Source: Acidobacteriota bacterium
Lineage (GTDB): Bacteria; Acidobacteriota; Thermoanaerobaculia; Gp7-AA8
Length of the DNA stretch: 64,000 nt
Direction: 5' to 3'
Assembly: GCA_003223645.1 (NCBI GenBank)
Contig: QHVT01000004.1
Location: 371,334 to 435,333, forward strand
Shown here: one piece after another, positions 17,349-25,994 of the stretch
Layout of the letters: every line of letters begins with the position of its first letter
Numbering within the stretch: the stretch's first letter is position 1
The notes under the pieces: model-generated
What the model saw: only the letters and a program-made list of their open reading frames with translations
Told to the model about the DNA's origin: nothing
Databases searched by the model: none
Program-made: the position numbers and the translations under genes

Positions 17349-19241
17349 ATGGCAGAAATCAAAACTCAGGGCGCCGTCGAGGCGATGGAAGTCGCCGAGG
17401 CTTCACGCGAGACGGAATGGGAAAAACCGTCGTTCGTCGGCGATCTTTTTCTCGGCAAGCTGAACCTCGATCTCATCCACCCGTTCCCGGAACAGGACCC
17501 GGCCGATAAAGCCGAAGGCGACGCGTTCCTGGCCAAGCTGGAGCGTTTCCTTGCGGAAAACGTCGACGCCGAAGAGATCGATCGCAAGGGCGAGTATGAC
17601 TACGCGCTCTTCGACGGGCTCAACGAGCTCGGCGCGTGGGGCATGAAGATTCCGAAGGAGTACGGCGGACTCGGCTTCAGCGCGACGAACTACAACCGCG
17701 CCCTCGGCCTCACCGCAACGTGGTGCGCGAACACCGTCGCGTGGCTCTCCGCCCATCAGTCGATCGGCGTGCCGCAGCCGCTGAAACTCTTCGGTACCGC
17801 GGAGCAGAAGAAAAAATATCTGCCGCGTCTCGCGAAAGGCGCGGTCTCCGCGTTCGCGCTCACCGAGCCGGGCGTCGGATCCGACCCCGCGAAGATGCAG
17901 ACGATGGCCGTGCCGACTGCCGACGGCAGCGGATGGATCCTCAACGGCGAGAAGCTCTGGTGCACCAACGGCCTCAAGGCCGAGATCATCGTCGTGATGA
18001 CGCAGACGCCGCCGAAAGTCGTCAAGGGCAAAGAGAAGAAACAGATCTCCGCGTTCATCCTCGAAATGAACACGCCGGGCGTCACGATCGACCATCGCTG
18101 CCAGTTCATGGGCCTGCGCGGAATTGGCAATGTGCACATCCGCTTCAAGGATGTCTTCATCCCGAAAGAAAATCTCCTCTGGGGCGAAGGCCTCGGACTC
18201 AAGCTCGCGCTGATCACGCTGAACACGGGACGTCTCACGATTCCCGCGGGCTGCGCGGCCGGCTCGCGCCGCATGATCGAGATCGCGCGCGACTGGGTCA
18301 ACGAGCGCGTGCAGTGGGGCGCGCCGATCGGCAAGCACGAAGCGGTGGCGGCGAAGCTGGCGTGGATGACGTCGCACACGTTCGCGATGGAAGCAATCGT
18401 GTGGCTGACGTCGGGACTCGCCGACCGCGGCAACGTCGATCTCCGCCTCGAGGCGGCGATGGCGAAGCTGTTCAACACCGAAGTGTCGTGGCAGATCGTC
18501 GATCACCTCGTGCAGATCCGCGGCGGACGCGGATTCGAGACGTCGACGTCGCTGCGCGAGCGCGGCGAGAAGGCCTATCCTGTCGAGCGGATCATGCGCG
18601 ACATGCGCATCAACCGCATCTTCGAAGGCACGAGCGAGATCCAGCATCTCTTCATCGCGCGCGAGGCGGTCGATCCGCACATGAAGCGCGGCTACAAGCT
18701 CCTGCAGAAAGAAACGCCCACCGGCGAGAAAATCGCCGCCGCCGCGAAAGCGGGCGCGTTTTACGCGGCGTGGTATCCGTCGCGCTACGTCGGCTGGAGC
18801 CGCTTCCCGAAACACGGCGAGTTCGGAAGCCTCTCCAATCACGTCGGCTACATCGAGCGCCAGTCGCGCCACCTTTCGCGCTCGATCTTCCACGCGATGA
18901 TGCGCTTCCAGGCAAAGCTCGAGCGGAAGCAGATGGTGCTCTTCCGCATCGTCGATATCGGCACGGACCTCTTCGCGATGTCTGCCGCCGTTTCTTACGC
19001 GACGATGCTCGCCAAGAAGGGCGAGAAGAACGCGCTCGAGATTGCGGACCTTTTCTGCCGCGAAGCGCGCACGCGCATCGACCAGAACTTCCGCACCCTC
19101 TTCGATAACCACGACGACCTCGCCTACAAAGTCGTGCAGAAGATGATGAAGGGCGACTACCAGTGGCTCGAAGGATCGCTCGTGCAAGCCGTCGAGCCGA
19201 CGGTCGAGCAGGTGGAAGAGGCGATTCGGAAACTGGCCTGA
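17349..19241 (+). CDS. Acyl-CoA dehydrogenase, long form
   Basis: 630 residues from the ATG at 17349, preceded by CAGGGAG. The first about 400 residues are a standard flavin acyl-CoA dehydrogenase: AFALTEPGVGSDPAKMQT, GWILNGEKLWCTNG, the catalytic-base region PVERIMRDMRINRIFEGTSE, and the FAD-binding QIRGGRGFE. A C-terminal extension of about 200 helical residues, as in VLCAD-like and some bacterial FadE proteins, follows. It catalyses the first dehydrogenation of fatty acid beta-oxidation. The FadR-type operator upstream supports a fatty-acid role. It stands alone, with a hairpin and a minisatellite downstream. Confidence 0.93.
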   Translation: MAEIKTQGAVEAMEVAEASRETEWEKPSFVGDLFLGKLNLDLIHPFPEQDPADKAEGDAFLAKLERFLAENVDAEEIDRKGEYDYALFDGLNELGAWGMKIPKEYGGLGFSATNYNRALGLTATWCANTVAWLSAHQSIGVPQPLKLFGTAEQKKKYLPRLAKGAVSAFALTEPGVGSDPAKMQTMAVPTADGSGWILNGEKLWCTNGLKAEIIVVMTQTPPKVVKGKEKKQISAFILEMNTPGVTIDHRCQFMGLRGIGNVHIRFKDVFIPKENLLWGEGLGLKLALITLNTGRLTIPAGCAAGSRRMIEIARDWVNERVQWGAPIGKHEAVAAKLAWMTSHTFAMEAIVWLTSGLADRGNVDLRLEAAMAKLFNTEVSWQIVDHLVQIRGGRGFETSTSLRERGEKAYPVERIMRDMRINRIFEGTSEIQHLFIAREAVDPHMKRGYKLLQKETPTGEKIAAAAKAGAFYAAWYPSRYVGWSRFPKHGEFGSLSNHVGYIERQSRHLSRSIFHAMMRFQAKLERKQMVLFRIVDIGTDLFAMSAAVSYATMLAKKGEKNALEIADLFCREARTRIDQNFRTLFDNHDDLAYKVVQKMMKGDYQWLEGSLVQAVEPTVEQVEEAIRKLA

Positions 19242-19279
19242 TTCGAGGGCAGATTTTGCTTCGCGAACCAGATTTTTAT

Positions 19280-19308
19280 CTCGCGAGCTAATTCATTTAG
19301 CTCGCGAG
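19280..19308. terminator. Stem-loop downstream of acyl-CoA dehydrogenase
   Basis: A 12-bp perfect stem (CTCGCGAGCTAA / TTAGCTCGCGAG) with a 5-nt loop, starting 38 bp after the stop codon and followed by AAAACTTTT. It may act as a terminator. The inner CTCGCGAG is itself palindromic. Confidence 0.55.
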
Positions 19309-19359
19309 CTAAAACTTTTGGATCGCGGCGATGCCGGAACCTGGCGATCCGCACGTGAA

Positions 19360-19878
19360 AACAGGCGAGTTGCGCGTGCAAACAGGCCAGTCGCGCATGC
19401 AAACAGCCGAGTTGCACATGTGAACAGGCGAATTTCACATGCAAATAGCCGAGTTGCACATGCAAACAGGCGAATTTCACATGCAAACAGGCCAGTTTCA
19501 CATGCAAACAGGCCAGTTTCACATGCAAACAGGTCAGTTTCACATGCAAACAGCCGAGTTTCACATGCAAACAGGCCAGTTTCACATGCAAACAAGCCAG
19601 TTTCACATGCAAACAGGCCAGTTTCACATGCAAACAGCCCAGTTTCACATGCAAACAGGCCAGTTTCACATGCAAACAGGCCAGTTTCACTGCAAACAGC
19701 CCAGTTTCACATGCAAACAGGCCAGTTTCACATGCAAACAGCCGAGTTTCACATGCAAACAGGCCAGTTTCACATGCAAACAGCCGAGTTTCACATGCAA
19801 ACAGCCGAGTTTCACATGCAAACAGGGCCGGTTGCACATGCAAACAGGGCCAGTTGCACATGCAAACAGGCGAGTCGC
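19360..19878. repeat. 21-bp minisatellite, about 24 tandem units
   Basis: Unit ATGCAAACAGGCCAGTTTCAC or close variants (GGCCAG, GCCGAG and GGCGAA in the middle; TTTCAC or TTGCAC at the end), repeated from about 19360 to 19878. The 5' units are most diverged. One unit at about 19689 has lost a base. The whole 19242-19985 gap holds the stem-loop, this array and hairpin G3, and no gene that I can support. Because 21 is a multiple of three, all frames stay open on both strands and give false heptapeptide-repeat ORFs. Confidence 0.9.
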
Positions 19879-19970
19879 ATCCTGAGCCGCAAAGACGCCG
19901 AAGGATCTCCGAATACGCAACTGTTGCGCATTTCGAGATCCTTCGCCGTCTTCGCGGCTCAGGATGACGG
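19877..19970. repeat. Word-type hairpin element, family G (copy 3)
   Basis: Begins GCATCCTGAGCCGCAAAGAC and ends GCGGCTCAGGATGACGG, with inner arms GAAGGATCTC and GAGATCCTTC. Directly abuts the minisatellite on one side and the HMG-CoA reductase start on the other. Confidence 0.9.
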
Positions 19971-19985
19971 TTGTATCCTCGCGTC

Positions 19986-21245
19986 GTGAATCCCCGCATC
20001 AAAGACGTCCTCGCCGGCATCCTCGCAGGAGCGACGCCCGAGGAGCGCGCGCGCAATCTCGCGCCGCATCACGACGCGCTGCCGCCGTCGATCCCCGCGA
20101 AGGACGACGACTCGCGCGACGCGATGGAGAAGCGCCGCGCGTTCCTGCGCGAGCGCGGCTTCAAAATCGATCAGCTCGCCGGCGAAGGAAATGAAATCGC
20201 GCCGGAAGAGTTGCGCGCGAACATCGAGAGCCTCATCGGATTCGCGCGCATCCCGGTCGGCATCATCGGGCCGCTGCGCGTGAACGGTGTGAATGCGCGC
20301 GGCGATTTTTATGTCCCGCTCGCGACGACCGAGGGAGCGCTCGTCGCTTCGTATCAACGCGGCGCGAAGTTGATCAGCATGGCCGGCGGATGCGCCACGC
20401 TGTGCGTCGTCGAGTCGGTCCTGCGCGCGCCGGGGTTCGTCTTCAATTCGCTCGTCGAAGCCGGCGCGTTCCTCGTCCACGTCATCTCGCAATTCGAGGC
20501 GATGCAGGCGCGCGTGAGCGAGACGTCGCGGCACGCGCGGCTCGTGCAGCTCGATCCGATCGTCTCCGGCAAAGAGGTCTACCTCGTCTTTCACTACACG
20601 ACCGGCGACGCGGCCGGACAGAACATGGTCACGTTCGCGACGAACGCGCTCGTGACGCATCTGATCGAGACCGCGCCGGTGAAGCCGTTGACATGGTTCA
20701 TCGAGGCGAACATGTCGGGCGACAAGAAGGCGACGCAGCTCGCGTTTCAGGGCGCGCGCGGAAAGAAAGTCGTCGCCGACGTGACGATCCCGCGCGAGCT
20801 CGTCGTCAAGTATCTGCACGCGGAGCCGGAACAGATTTTTCGCTACTGGCAGCTCGCGATCGTCGGCAGTTTGCAGTCGGGATCGATCGGGATGCAGGGA
20901 CACTACGCGAACGCACTCGCGGCGCTGTTCATCGCCTGCGGACAGGACGTCGCGTGCGTGTCCGAGGCGTCGGTGGGACTGACGAGGATGGACGTGACGA
21001 AGAGCGGCGATTTCTATTGCTCGATCTCGCTGCCGAATCTCATCGTCGGCACGGTCGGCGGCGGCACGCACCTCCCCACCGCCCGCGAATGCCTCGATCT
21101 CCTCGGATGCTTCGGCCCCGGCGGCGCGAAGAAGTTCGCCGAGATCTGTGCGGCGGTCGTGTTGAGCGGCGAGATCTCGATTGCCGGCGCGCTGGCGTCG
21201 GGCGAGTTCGCGAGCGCGCACCAGGCGTTCGGTCGGAAAAGTTGA
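19986..21245 (+). CDS. Hydroxymethylglutaryl-CoA reductase, class I
   Basis: 419 residues from a GTG at 19986 just after hairpin G3. Class I motifs are present: RIPVGIIGPL, the catalytic glutamate in TTEGALVAS (Glu116), SGDKKATQ with the catalytic lysine, DAAGQNMVT, and VGTVGGGTHLPTARECLDLLG. Near the C-terminus, ASAHQAFGRK holds the catalytic histidine position (family SHxxHNR). The enzyme reduces HMG-CoA to mevalonate with NADPH, committing to the mevalonate route to isoprenoids. No other mevalonate-pathway gene is in the window. It heads a plus-strand group with DUF3419 and a phytol/dolichol kinase-like gene, which suggests specialised isoprenoid-lipid synthesis. Class I in a bacterium suggests ancient transfer. 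Confidence 0.93.
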   Translation: MNPRIKDVLAGILAGATPEERARNLAPHHDALPPSIPAKDDDSRDAMEKRRAFLRERGFKIDQLAGEGNEIAPEELRANIESLIGFARIPVGIIGPLRVNGVNARGDFYVPLATTEGALVASYQRGAKLISMAGGCATLCVVESVLRAPGFVFNSLVEAGAFLVHVISQFEAMQARVSETSRHARLVQLDPIVSGKEVYLVFHYTTGDAAGQNMVTFATNALVTHLIETAPVKPLTWFIEANMSGDKKATQLAFQGARGKKVVADVTIPRELVVKYLHAEPEQIFRYWQLAIVGSLQSGSIGMQGHYANALAALFIACGQDVACVSEASVGLTRMDVTKSGDFYCSISLPNLIVGTVGGGTHLPTARECLDLLGCFGPGGAKKFAEICAAVVLSGEISIAGALASGEFASAHQAFGRKS

Positions 21246-21330
21246 TGGTTACGCGGTCGCGCAGTCGCGCGGTTTTTGGATTGTTTCGGCGCCGCGTAAC
21301 CGAGCGACCGCGTAACCGCGCAACCGCAAT
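21246..21330. repeat. Word-type hairpin element, family D (copy 2)
   Basis: GGTTACGCGGTCGCGCAGTC on the left and GCGTAACCGAGCGACCGCG on the right around a T-rich loop. It starts at the HMG-CoA reductase stop and ends at the DUF3419 ATG, leaving no visible Shine-Dalgarno between. Confidence 0.88.
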
Positions 21331-22362
21331 ATGACGCGAATCGACGAGCGCGCCCGCTTCGACATCATCCGCTACGCGAATTCCTGGGAAGACGCCGACG
21401 TGCTGGTCGACGCGCTGCGCCCCGCGCCCGGCAAGCGCATGTTGGCGATCGCGTCGGCGGGCGACAATGCGTTTGCCTTGCTCGCGGGCGGGGCGGAGGT
21501 GGTGGCGGCGGACTTGAGCGCCGCGCAGCTCGCCCTCGTCGAGTTGAAGCGCGCGGCGATTCGTCAGCTCGACAACGATTCTGTTCTCGGATTTCTCGGC
21601 GTGAGCGAGATGCGGAATCGCTGGGGCGTGTATCAGTCGCTGAACACGACTGGCGAATTCGATCGAGAGGTCATCGAGCGCGGCATCATCCACGCCGGCC
21701 GCTTCGAAAACTATTTCCGCATTTTTCGCAAATGGGTCCTGCCGCTCGTGCACTCGAAGCGCGACGTCGAGAAATTGCTCGCCGAAAAATCGCGTGACGA
21801 GCGTCAGCGCTTTTATGACAACGAGTGGAACACGTGGCGCTGGCGCGCGATGTTCCGCGTCTTCTTCAGCCGCTTCGTGATGGGCCGCACCGGTCGCGAT
21901 CCCGAGTTTTTCCGCTACGTCGAAGGCTCGGTCGCCGACCGGATTTTCAAACGCGCCGAATATGCCGCGACCGTTCTCGCGCCGCACGCGAATCCGTACA
22001 TGACGTTCATCTTCACCGGCAACTATCGCAACGTCCTGCCGCGCTATCTGCGCGAGCTCGACGCCGTGCGCGCGAATCTCGACAAGCTCACGCTCGTGCA
22101 AGGCTCGATCGAAGACGCCGCCACCGGCACGTTCGACGGCTTCTATCTCTCCGACATCTTCGAGTACATCGATCCCGCAATCACGCGCGCGATCTTCGAG
22201 CGGCTGCGCGCGCACGCGAATCCAAACGCGCGCTTCGCGTACTGGAACCTGCTCGTTCCGCGCAGCGGACTCGGAACGCCGCTCGAAGCGGAAGCGCGCG
22301 CGCTGTTCGCGCGCGACAACGCGTTTTTCTACAGCGCGTTCGTGCTCGAGGAACACGCGTGA
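21331..22362 (+). CDS. DUF3419 protein, BtaA-like aminocarboxypropyl transferase
   Basis: 343 residues. The DUF3419 family includes BtaA, which transfers the 3-amino-3-carboxypropyl group of S-adenosylmethionine to diacylglycerol in betaine-lipid synthesis. Here RYANSWEDADVLVDAL matches the family opening (YA-CWED), LAIASAGDNAFALLAGG and VVAADLSAAQLALVELK form the SAM-binding site, and FDGFYLSDIFEYID is a later conserved block. No BtaB methyltransferase follows, so the product may be a different polar lipid. Start ATG 21331 directly follows hairpin D2. The stop overlaps the next gene's GTG (GTGA). Confidence 0.85.
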   Translation: MTRIDERARFDIIRYANSWEDADVLVDALRPAPGKRMLAIASAGDNAFALLAGGAEVVAADLSAAQLALVELKRAAIRQLDNDSVLGFLGVSEMRNRWGVYQSLNTTGEFDREVIERGIIHAGRFENYFRIFRKWVLPLVHSKRDVEKLLAEKSRDERQRFYDNEWNTWRWRAMFRVFFSRFVMGRTGRDPEFFRYVEGSVADRIFKRAEYAATVLAPHANPYMTFIFTGNYRNVLPRYLRELDAVRANLDKLTLVQGSIEDAATGTFDGFYLSDIFEYIDPAITRAIFERLRAHANPNARFAYWNLLVPRSGLGTPLEAEARALFARDNAFFYSAFVLEEHA

Positions 22363-23471
22363 GCGGCGTCCTCATCGTCCTCGGCTCATTCACGATCCTT
22401 CTCCTCACGGCCGAAATCTGGGCGCGCCGCGGCGCCAAGCCGGAGTGGACGCGCAAGCTCGTGCACCTCGGCGGCGGCCTGATCGGACTCGCGCTGCCGT
22501 GGCTCATCGAGTCGCCGTGGGTCGTGCTGATTCTCACGGCGTCGCTCTCCGCGCTCTTCCTCCTGGGTGAGCGGCTCGACGTCATGAAGTCGCTGCACAA
22601 GGTCGAGCGCAAGACGCGCGGCAGCGAGTACTACCCGCTCGCGATCTGGCTCGTGTTCGTCATCGCCGCCGATCGCAAGTGGCTCTACCTCGCGGCCGTG
22701 CTCACGCTCGCCGTCGCCGACGCATGCGCGGCGCTGATCGGCGGCAGCTACGGAAAACATCGCTACGAAGTCGAAGACGAATACAAGAGCGTCGAAGGCT
22801 CGGTCGCGTTCTTCATCGTCGCGTTCTTCGCGACGTCACTGCCGATGCTGTTCATGACGACGCTGCCGCGCGCGACGTGCGTGCTGTCCGCGCTGCTCGT
22901 GGCGATGCTCGTGACGATCTTCGAGGCGATCTCGCTGCGCGGCACGGACAACCTCTTCGTGCCGATCGCGGTCGTGTTCGTGCTGCAGAAGATCACGACG
23001 AAAACAGTCCCGCACATCGCGATGCAGAACGTCGCGCTGATCGCGATCGTGATCGTTGTCCTGCTGATCGCGCATCGCATCGAGTGGTTCAACGCGGGCG
23101 GCGCGCTCACCTTCATTCTTTTCCTCTTCGCCACCTGGTCCCTCGGACCACACTTCCGCTGGGTCGTCCCGGTCGTCATCGGCTTTGCGGTCCTCGTGAT
23201 CGCGCGCGTCTTCATTGGGCGGCGCGACCGTCGGCGGCTGAGAGTGACTGCCGTGTCGCGCACGGTGATCGTGCCGTTCCTCTTTCTGCTCGCCGCGAAT
23301 ACGACATCGCAGTTCGAGCGCTTCTATCCGTCGTACATCGCGGCGTGCGCGGTGGTGTTCGCGATGATCTTCGCGACGATGATCAACACGCGCATCGCCG
23401 CGTATCGCGGATGGGCCGCGGTGACGTTTCTCCTTTCACTGGTCGCCGGTCTCGCCGCGCTGGCTCTCTGA
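22359..23471 (+). CDS. Phytol/dolichol kinase-like integral membrane CTP-dependent kinase
   Basis: 370 residues from a GTG at 22359 overlapping the DUF3419 stop by four bases. About ten membrane helices. RKLVHLGGG near the N-terminus and ADACAALIGGSYGKHRYEVE with KSVEGSVAFF are the nucleotide-binding signatures shared by phytol kinase VTE5, dolichol kinase SEC59 and yeast diacylglycerol kinase Dgk1. Its substrate is a prenol, polyprenol or diacylglycerol; the sequence alone cannot choose. The C-terminal half is a second hydrophobic block of unknown role. Likely cotranscribed with HMG-CoA reductase and DUF3419. Confidence 0.78.
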   Translation: MSGVLIVLGSFTILLLTAEIWARRGAKPEWTRKLVHLGGGLIGLALPWLIESPWVVLILTASLSALFLLGERLDVMKSLHKVERKTRGSEYYPLAIWLVFVIAADRKWLYLAAVLTLAVADACAALIGGSYGKHRYEVEDEYKSVEGSVAFFIVAFFATSLPMLFMTTLPRATCVLSALLVAMLVTIFEAISLRGTDNLFVPIAVVFVLQKITTKTVPHIAMQNVALIAIVIVVLLIAHRIEWFNAGGALTFILFLFATWSLGPHFRWVVPVVIGFAVLVIARVFIGRRDRRRLRVTAVSRTVIVPFLFLLAANTTSQFERFYPSYIAACAVVFAMIFATMINTRIAAYRGWAAVTFLLSLVAGLAALAL

Positions 23472-23618
23472 TATGGACTGCGGCGGCTACGCCGCCGCTT
23501 GCGGCGATCCAGTGGAGCGGCGGCCGCTTCGGCCGCCGGTCCCTCGCGAGAAATCCGGCGCCCGAGAGCGGGCGCCGCTCCACTATGAAAGACGGCAGCG
23601 TAGCTGCCGCAGTCCAAA
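23472..23618. repeat. Nested palindromes: family B element split by family A element (A2)
   Basis: Outer arms TATGGACTGCGGCGGCTACG (23472 on) and GGCAGCGTAGCTGCCGCAGT (23593-23612) are family B. Between them, 23512-23583 is a complete 72-bp family A palindrome (GTGGAGCGGCGGCCGC ... GCGCCGCTCCAC). The composite starts one base after the kinase stop codon and fills the gap to the convergent PEP-dikinase stop (23634). Confidence 0.9.
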
Positions 23619-23633
23619 GGTGAACGCGCGCGG

Positions 23634-25994
23634 TCAGTGAAGCTCGACGACGCCGGTCGAGCCGTCCATCGTCACGACGTCGTCAGTCTTGACGAGCTGC
23701 GTGAGACCGCGGATGCCGACGATCGTCGGGATGCCCATCTCGCGCGCGACGATTGCGGAGTGCGACAGGATCGAGCCGCGCTCGATGAGGAGGCCGGAGA
23801 TCGACGGATAGAGCGGGACCCAGCCGGGATCGGTGCGCTCGGCGACGAGGATCTCGCCGTTGAGCCGCAGGTCGTCGTTGGGAGAGCGCAGGACTTTCAC
23901 GGGACCGGTGACGATGCCGGGGGAGCAGGCGATGCCCGTGATTCCGGCGGCCGAGGCGGCCGCCGCTCCACTTCGCGAGCGGAAGCGATTGCGGTTGTGG
24001 GCCATCCCGAAGGTTTCGAAGCGTTCGTCGATGTCGGGATTCGCGCGGTATTCGTCGAATTCTTTTTTGCGCAACGCGGCGAGGCCGCGCAGATCGGTCG
24101 TGAGCGCGGTTCCTTTGACGTAGTCCCACAGCTCTTCGAGACCGAGGTAGAAGACGTCGCCGGGAGAATCGAGGATGTGCTCTTCGGTGAGACGGCGGCC
24201 CATCGCGCGGACGACTTCGCGCACGAGGCCGAAGATGCGCGTGCGCGCGAAGCGCATGTTCTCGCGATTGCGGACGCCGGTGCGCGCGCGCTTCAGCACG
24301 AAGCGGAACGCGATTTTTTTCGGGAACGAGAGCTCCGCGAACGCGCGCGCTTCCGCCTGCGCGCGCACGTCCGGCTGCGCCTTCACTTCGTTGACGAGGT
24401 AGTTGCGGATGAACGACAGCACGACATCGGGACGGTCGCGCAGCGGCGGCTCTTCCAGCTTCAGCTCGTTCATGCCGCGGAAGCCGTACAGCTCCATGTA
24501 GCGGTCGAATTGCTGCGCGAACTTTTCGTGCACGCGCGCCGCTTTCAAATCGCCGCGCGTGATCGCGTCGCGCAACGCGTCGTTCGGGCGCGCGAGATCC
24601 GCGATGCGCAGCAGCATCTTCGCCGGCTCCGTGCTCTCGATGCCGCCCTCGCCGGAGAGGAGATCGTTATGAAGCGGCGTGAGTTTCTTCAGCGTGCCGT
24701 AGAAGATCATCACGAAGAAGTCGTTGATGATCGGCGCGCGCCACGACCAGAGCACACGGTCTTCGAATTCGTAATAGAGCTGCATCAGCTCGTGCGGCCG
24801 CAGCGCGTCAAAGTCGATCGACGACCAGCGGTCGTAGTGCGTTTTGAAGTTCGCTTCGAACTCCGCGGTGAGTTTGTTGATGCGCGCAAAGTTGCGCATC
24901 AACCGCCACACCAGCGGCAGCATCGCCAATCGACTCGTTTTCTGTTCGGGCGCGGCGGTGGTCTCGCGCACGCCCATCATCGACTCCATGAACTTCCGGT
25001 TCTGCTCGTAGCCGGGAAAGAGCCGCACCATCGCATACCAGTTGAGGAGGTTGTAGAAGACCTGGCCGCGAAAGAGGCCGAGCGTGTTCTCGAAGACGTA
25101 CTTGTTCTCCTTCACGACGCGTTCGGGGATGCCCATCACCTGCGCGAAGAGGCGATAGACGATCGCGTAGGCGCGGCGGATCACGCTGAACGTCATCGGC
25201 GAGGTGACGCCGGAGAAGCTCTCGACGATGTTCGAGTTGTCCCACAGCAGGCGGTTGCCGGCCGCGGGGCCGTACTCCTCGATCGTCGTGATCGGACGCG
25301 CCTGCAGAATCCACAAACCGTTTGCGTCGAACGCAAACTCGATGTCCTGCGGCGTACCGAACGCGTTCTCGATCGCGATCGATGTCTTCGCCAGCTCGCG
25401 CACCTGCTCGTCGGTGAGACTCGGCGCGTTCGGATTTTCGACGCGCACGCCGACTGCTTCTTTTTTCTCGACGATCTCCGCGTGGATCGAGAGATCGCTT
25501 TTCTGCACGACAAACGTATCGGCGTCGAAGCCCTGGCTGACCAGACCTTCGCCGAGTCCGAAGAGCGCGCTGATGACGATCTCGTTCGTGTCCTGCGTCG
25601 TCGGATTCGCGGTGAAGACGACGCCGCTCGTCTGCGAGTGGATCATCTGCTGCACGATGACCGGCATTGGCTGGTCGTCGATCGCGATGCCGTGCTCTTT
25701 GCGGTACGCGAGCGCTCGCTCGCTGTACGCTGACGCGCGCACCTTCTCGATCGCGCTCGCAATCTCGCTGCGGGGGACATTGAGAAAGGATTCGTGCATG
25801 CCGGCGAACGATGCGCCCGCGGCGTCTTCGCCGACCGCGGACGATCGCACGGCGAAGAGTTCTCCCTGGAGAGCGGGCGTCCCGCCCGCCCCCGGGAGGC
25901 GGGCAGGATGCCCGCTCTCCTCCACATAAAACGCGGGCACGCGGAAGCCGAGCTGCGCGAGCTTCGCGAGGTTCGCGGCTTTACCGGAGCCCAT
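23634..25994 (-). CDS. PEP-synthase/PPDK-like phosphotransferase with two in-frame palindromic inserts
   Basis: 786 residues. It has the order of pyruvate-phosphate dikinase/PEP synthase or rifampin phosphotransferase: ATP-grasp (about 1-230; KAANLAKLAQLGFRVP, FAVRSSAVGEDAAGASFAGM, VIVQQMIHSQTSGVVFT, EFAFDANGLWILQARP), a long central helical domain (about 245-650), and a C-terminal swivelling domain (about 680-786) with catalytic His in GSILSHSAIVAREMGIP. ATP would phosphorylate the His and then an unknown acceptor. Two parts are repeat-encoded: residues about 25-42 (element C1), where the family normally has a longer segment, and SGAAAASAAGI (half element A3) just before the His domain. Last gene of a four-gene overlapping operon; overlaps UbiA by 14 bp. 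Confidence 0.82.
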   Translation of the reverse strand: MGSGKAANLAKLAQLGFRVPAFYVEESGHPARLPGAGGTPALQGELFAVRSSAVGEDAAGASFAGMHESFLNVPRSEIASAIEKVRASAYSERALAYRKEHGIAIDDQPMPVIVQQMIHSQTSGVVFTANPTTQDTNEIVISALFGLGEGLVSQGFDADTFVVQKSDLSIHAEIVEKKEAVGVRVENPNAPSLTDEQVRELAKTSIAIENAFGTPQDIEFAFDANGLWILQARPITTIEEYGPAAGNRLLWDNSNIVESFSGVTSPMTFSVIRRAYAIVYRLFAQVMGIPERVVKENKYVFENTLGLFRGQVFYNLLNWYAMVRLFPGYEQNRKFMESMMGVRETTAAPEQKTSRLAMLPLVWRLMRNFARINKLTAEFEANFKTHYDRWSSIDFDALRPHELMQLYYEFEDRVLWSWRAPIINDFFVMIFYGTLKKLTPLHNDLLSGEGGIESTEPAKMLLRIADLARPNDALRDAITRGDLKAARVHEKFAQQFDRYMELYGFRGMNELKLEEPPLRDRPDVVLSFIRNYLVNEVKAQPDVRAQAEARAFAELSFPKKIAFRFVLKRARTGVRNRENMRFARTRIFGLVREVVRAMGRRLTEEHILDSPGDVFYLGLEELWDYVKGTALTTDLRGLAALRKKEFDEYRANPDIDERFETFGMAHNRNRFRSRSGAAAASAAGITGIACSPGIVTGPVKVLRSPNDDLRLNGEILVAERTDPGWVPLYPSISGLLIERGSILSHSAIVAREMGIPTIVGIRGLTQLVKTDDVVTMDGSTGVVELH
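23944..23971. repeat. Half palindromic element A3, in frame in the PEP-dikinase-like gene
   Basis: CCGGCGGCCGAGGCGGCCGC followed by CGCTCCAC is the right half of family A. Translated on the minus strand as SGAAAASAAG, at the linker before the phosphohistidine domain. Confidence 0.85.
25868..25920. repeat. Palindromic element C1, in frame in the PEP-dikinase-like gene
   Basis: A 53-bp palindrome with arms GGAGAGCGGGCGTCCCGCCC and GGGCAGGATGCCCGCTCTCC around CCCCGGGAG. It appears base-identical to the copy at 29085-29137. Translated in frame as GHPARLPGAGGTPALQ-type sequence inside the ATP-grasp domain. Confidence 0.9.

Noticed and set aside
19360-19878. Possible CRISPR array
   Set aside because: Units are directly tandem without unique spacers of 25-45 bp, and there are no cas genes.
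19318-19989. Repetitive ORFs on both strands over the minisatellite (MQTGQFH or CLHVKLA repeats)
   Set aside because: Open in several frames because the unit is 21 bp; one unit has a one-base deletion; no start with Shine-Dalgarno.
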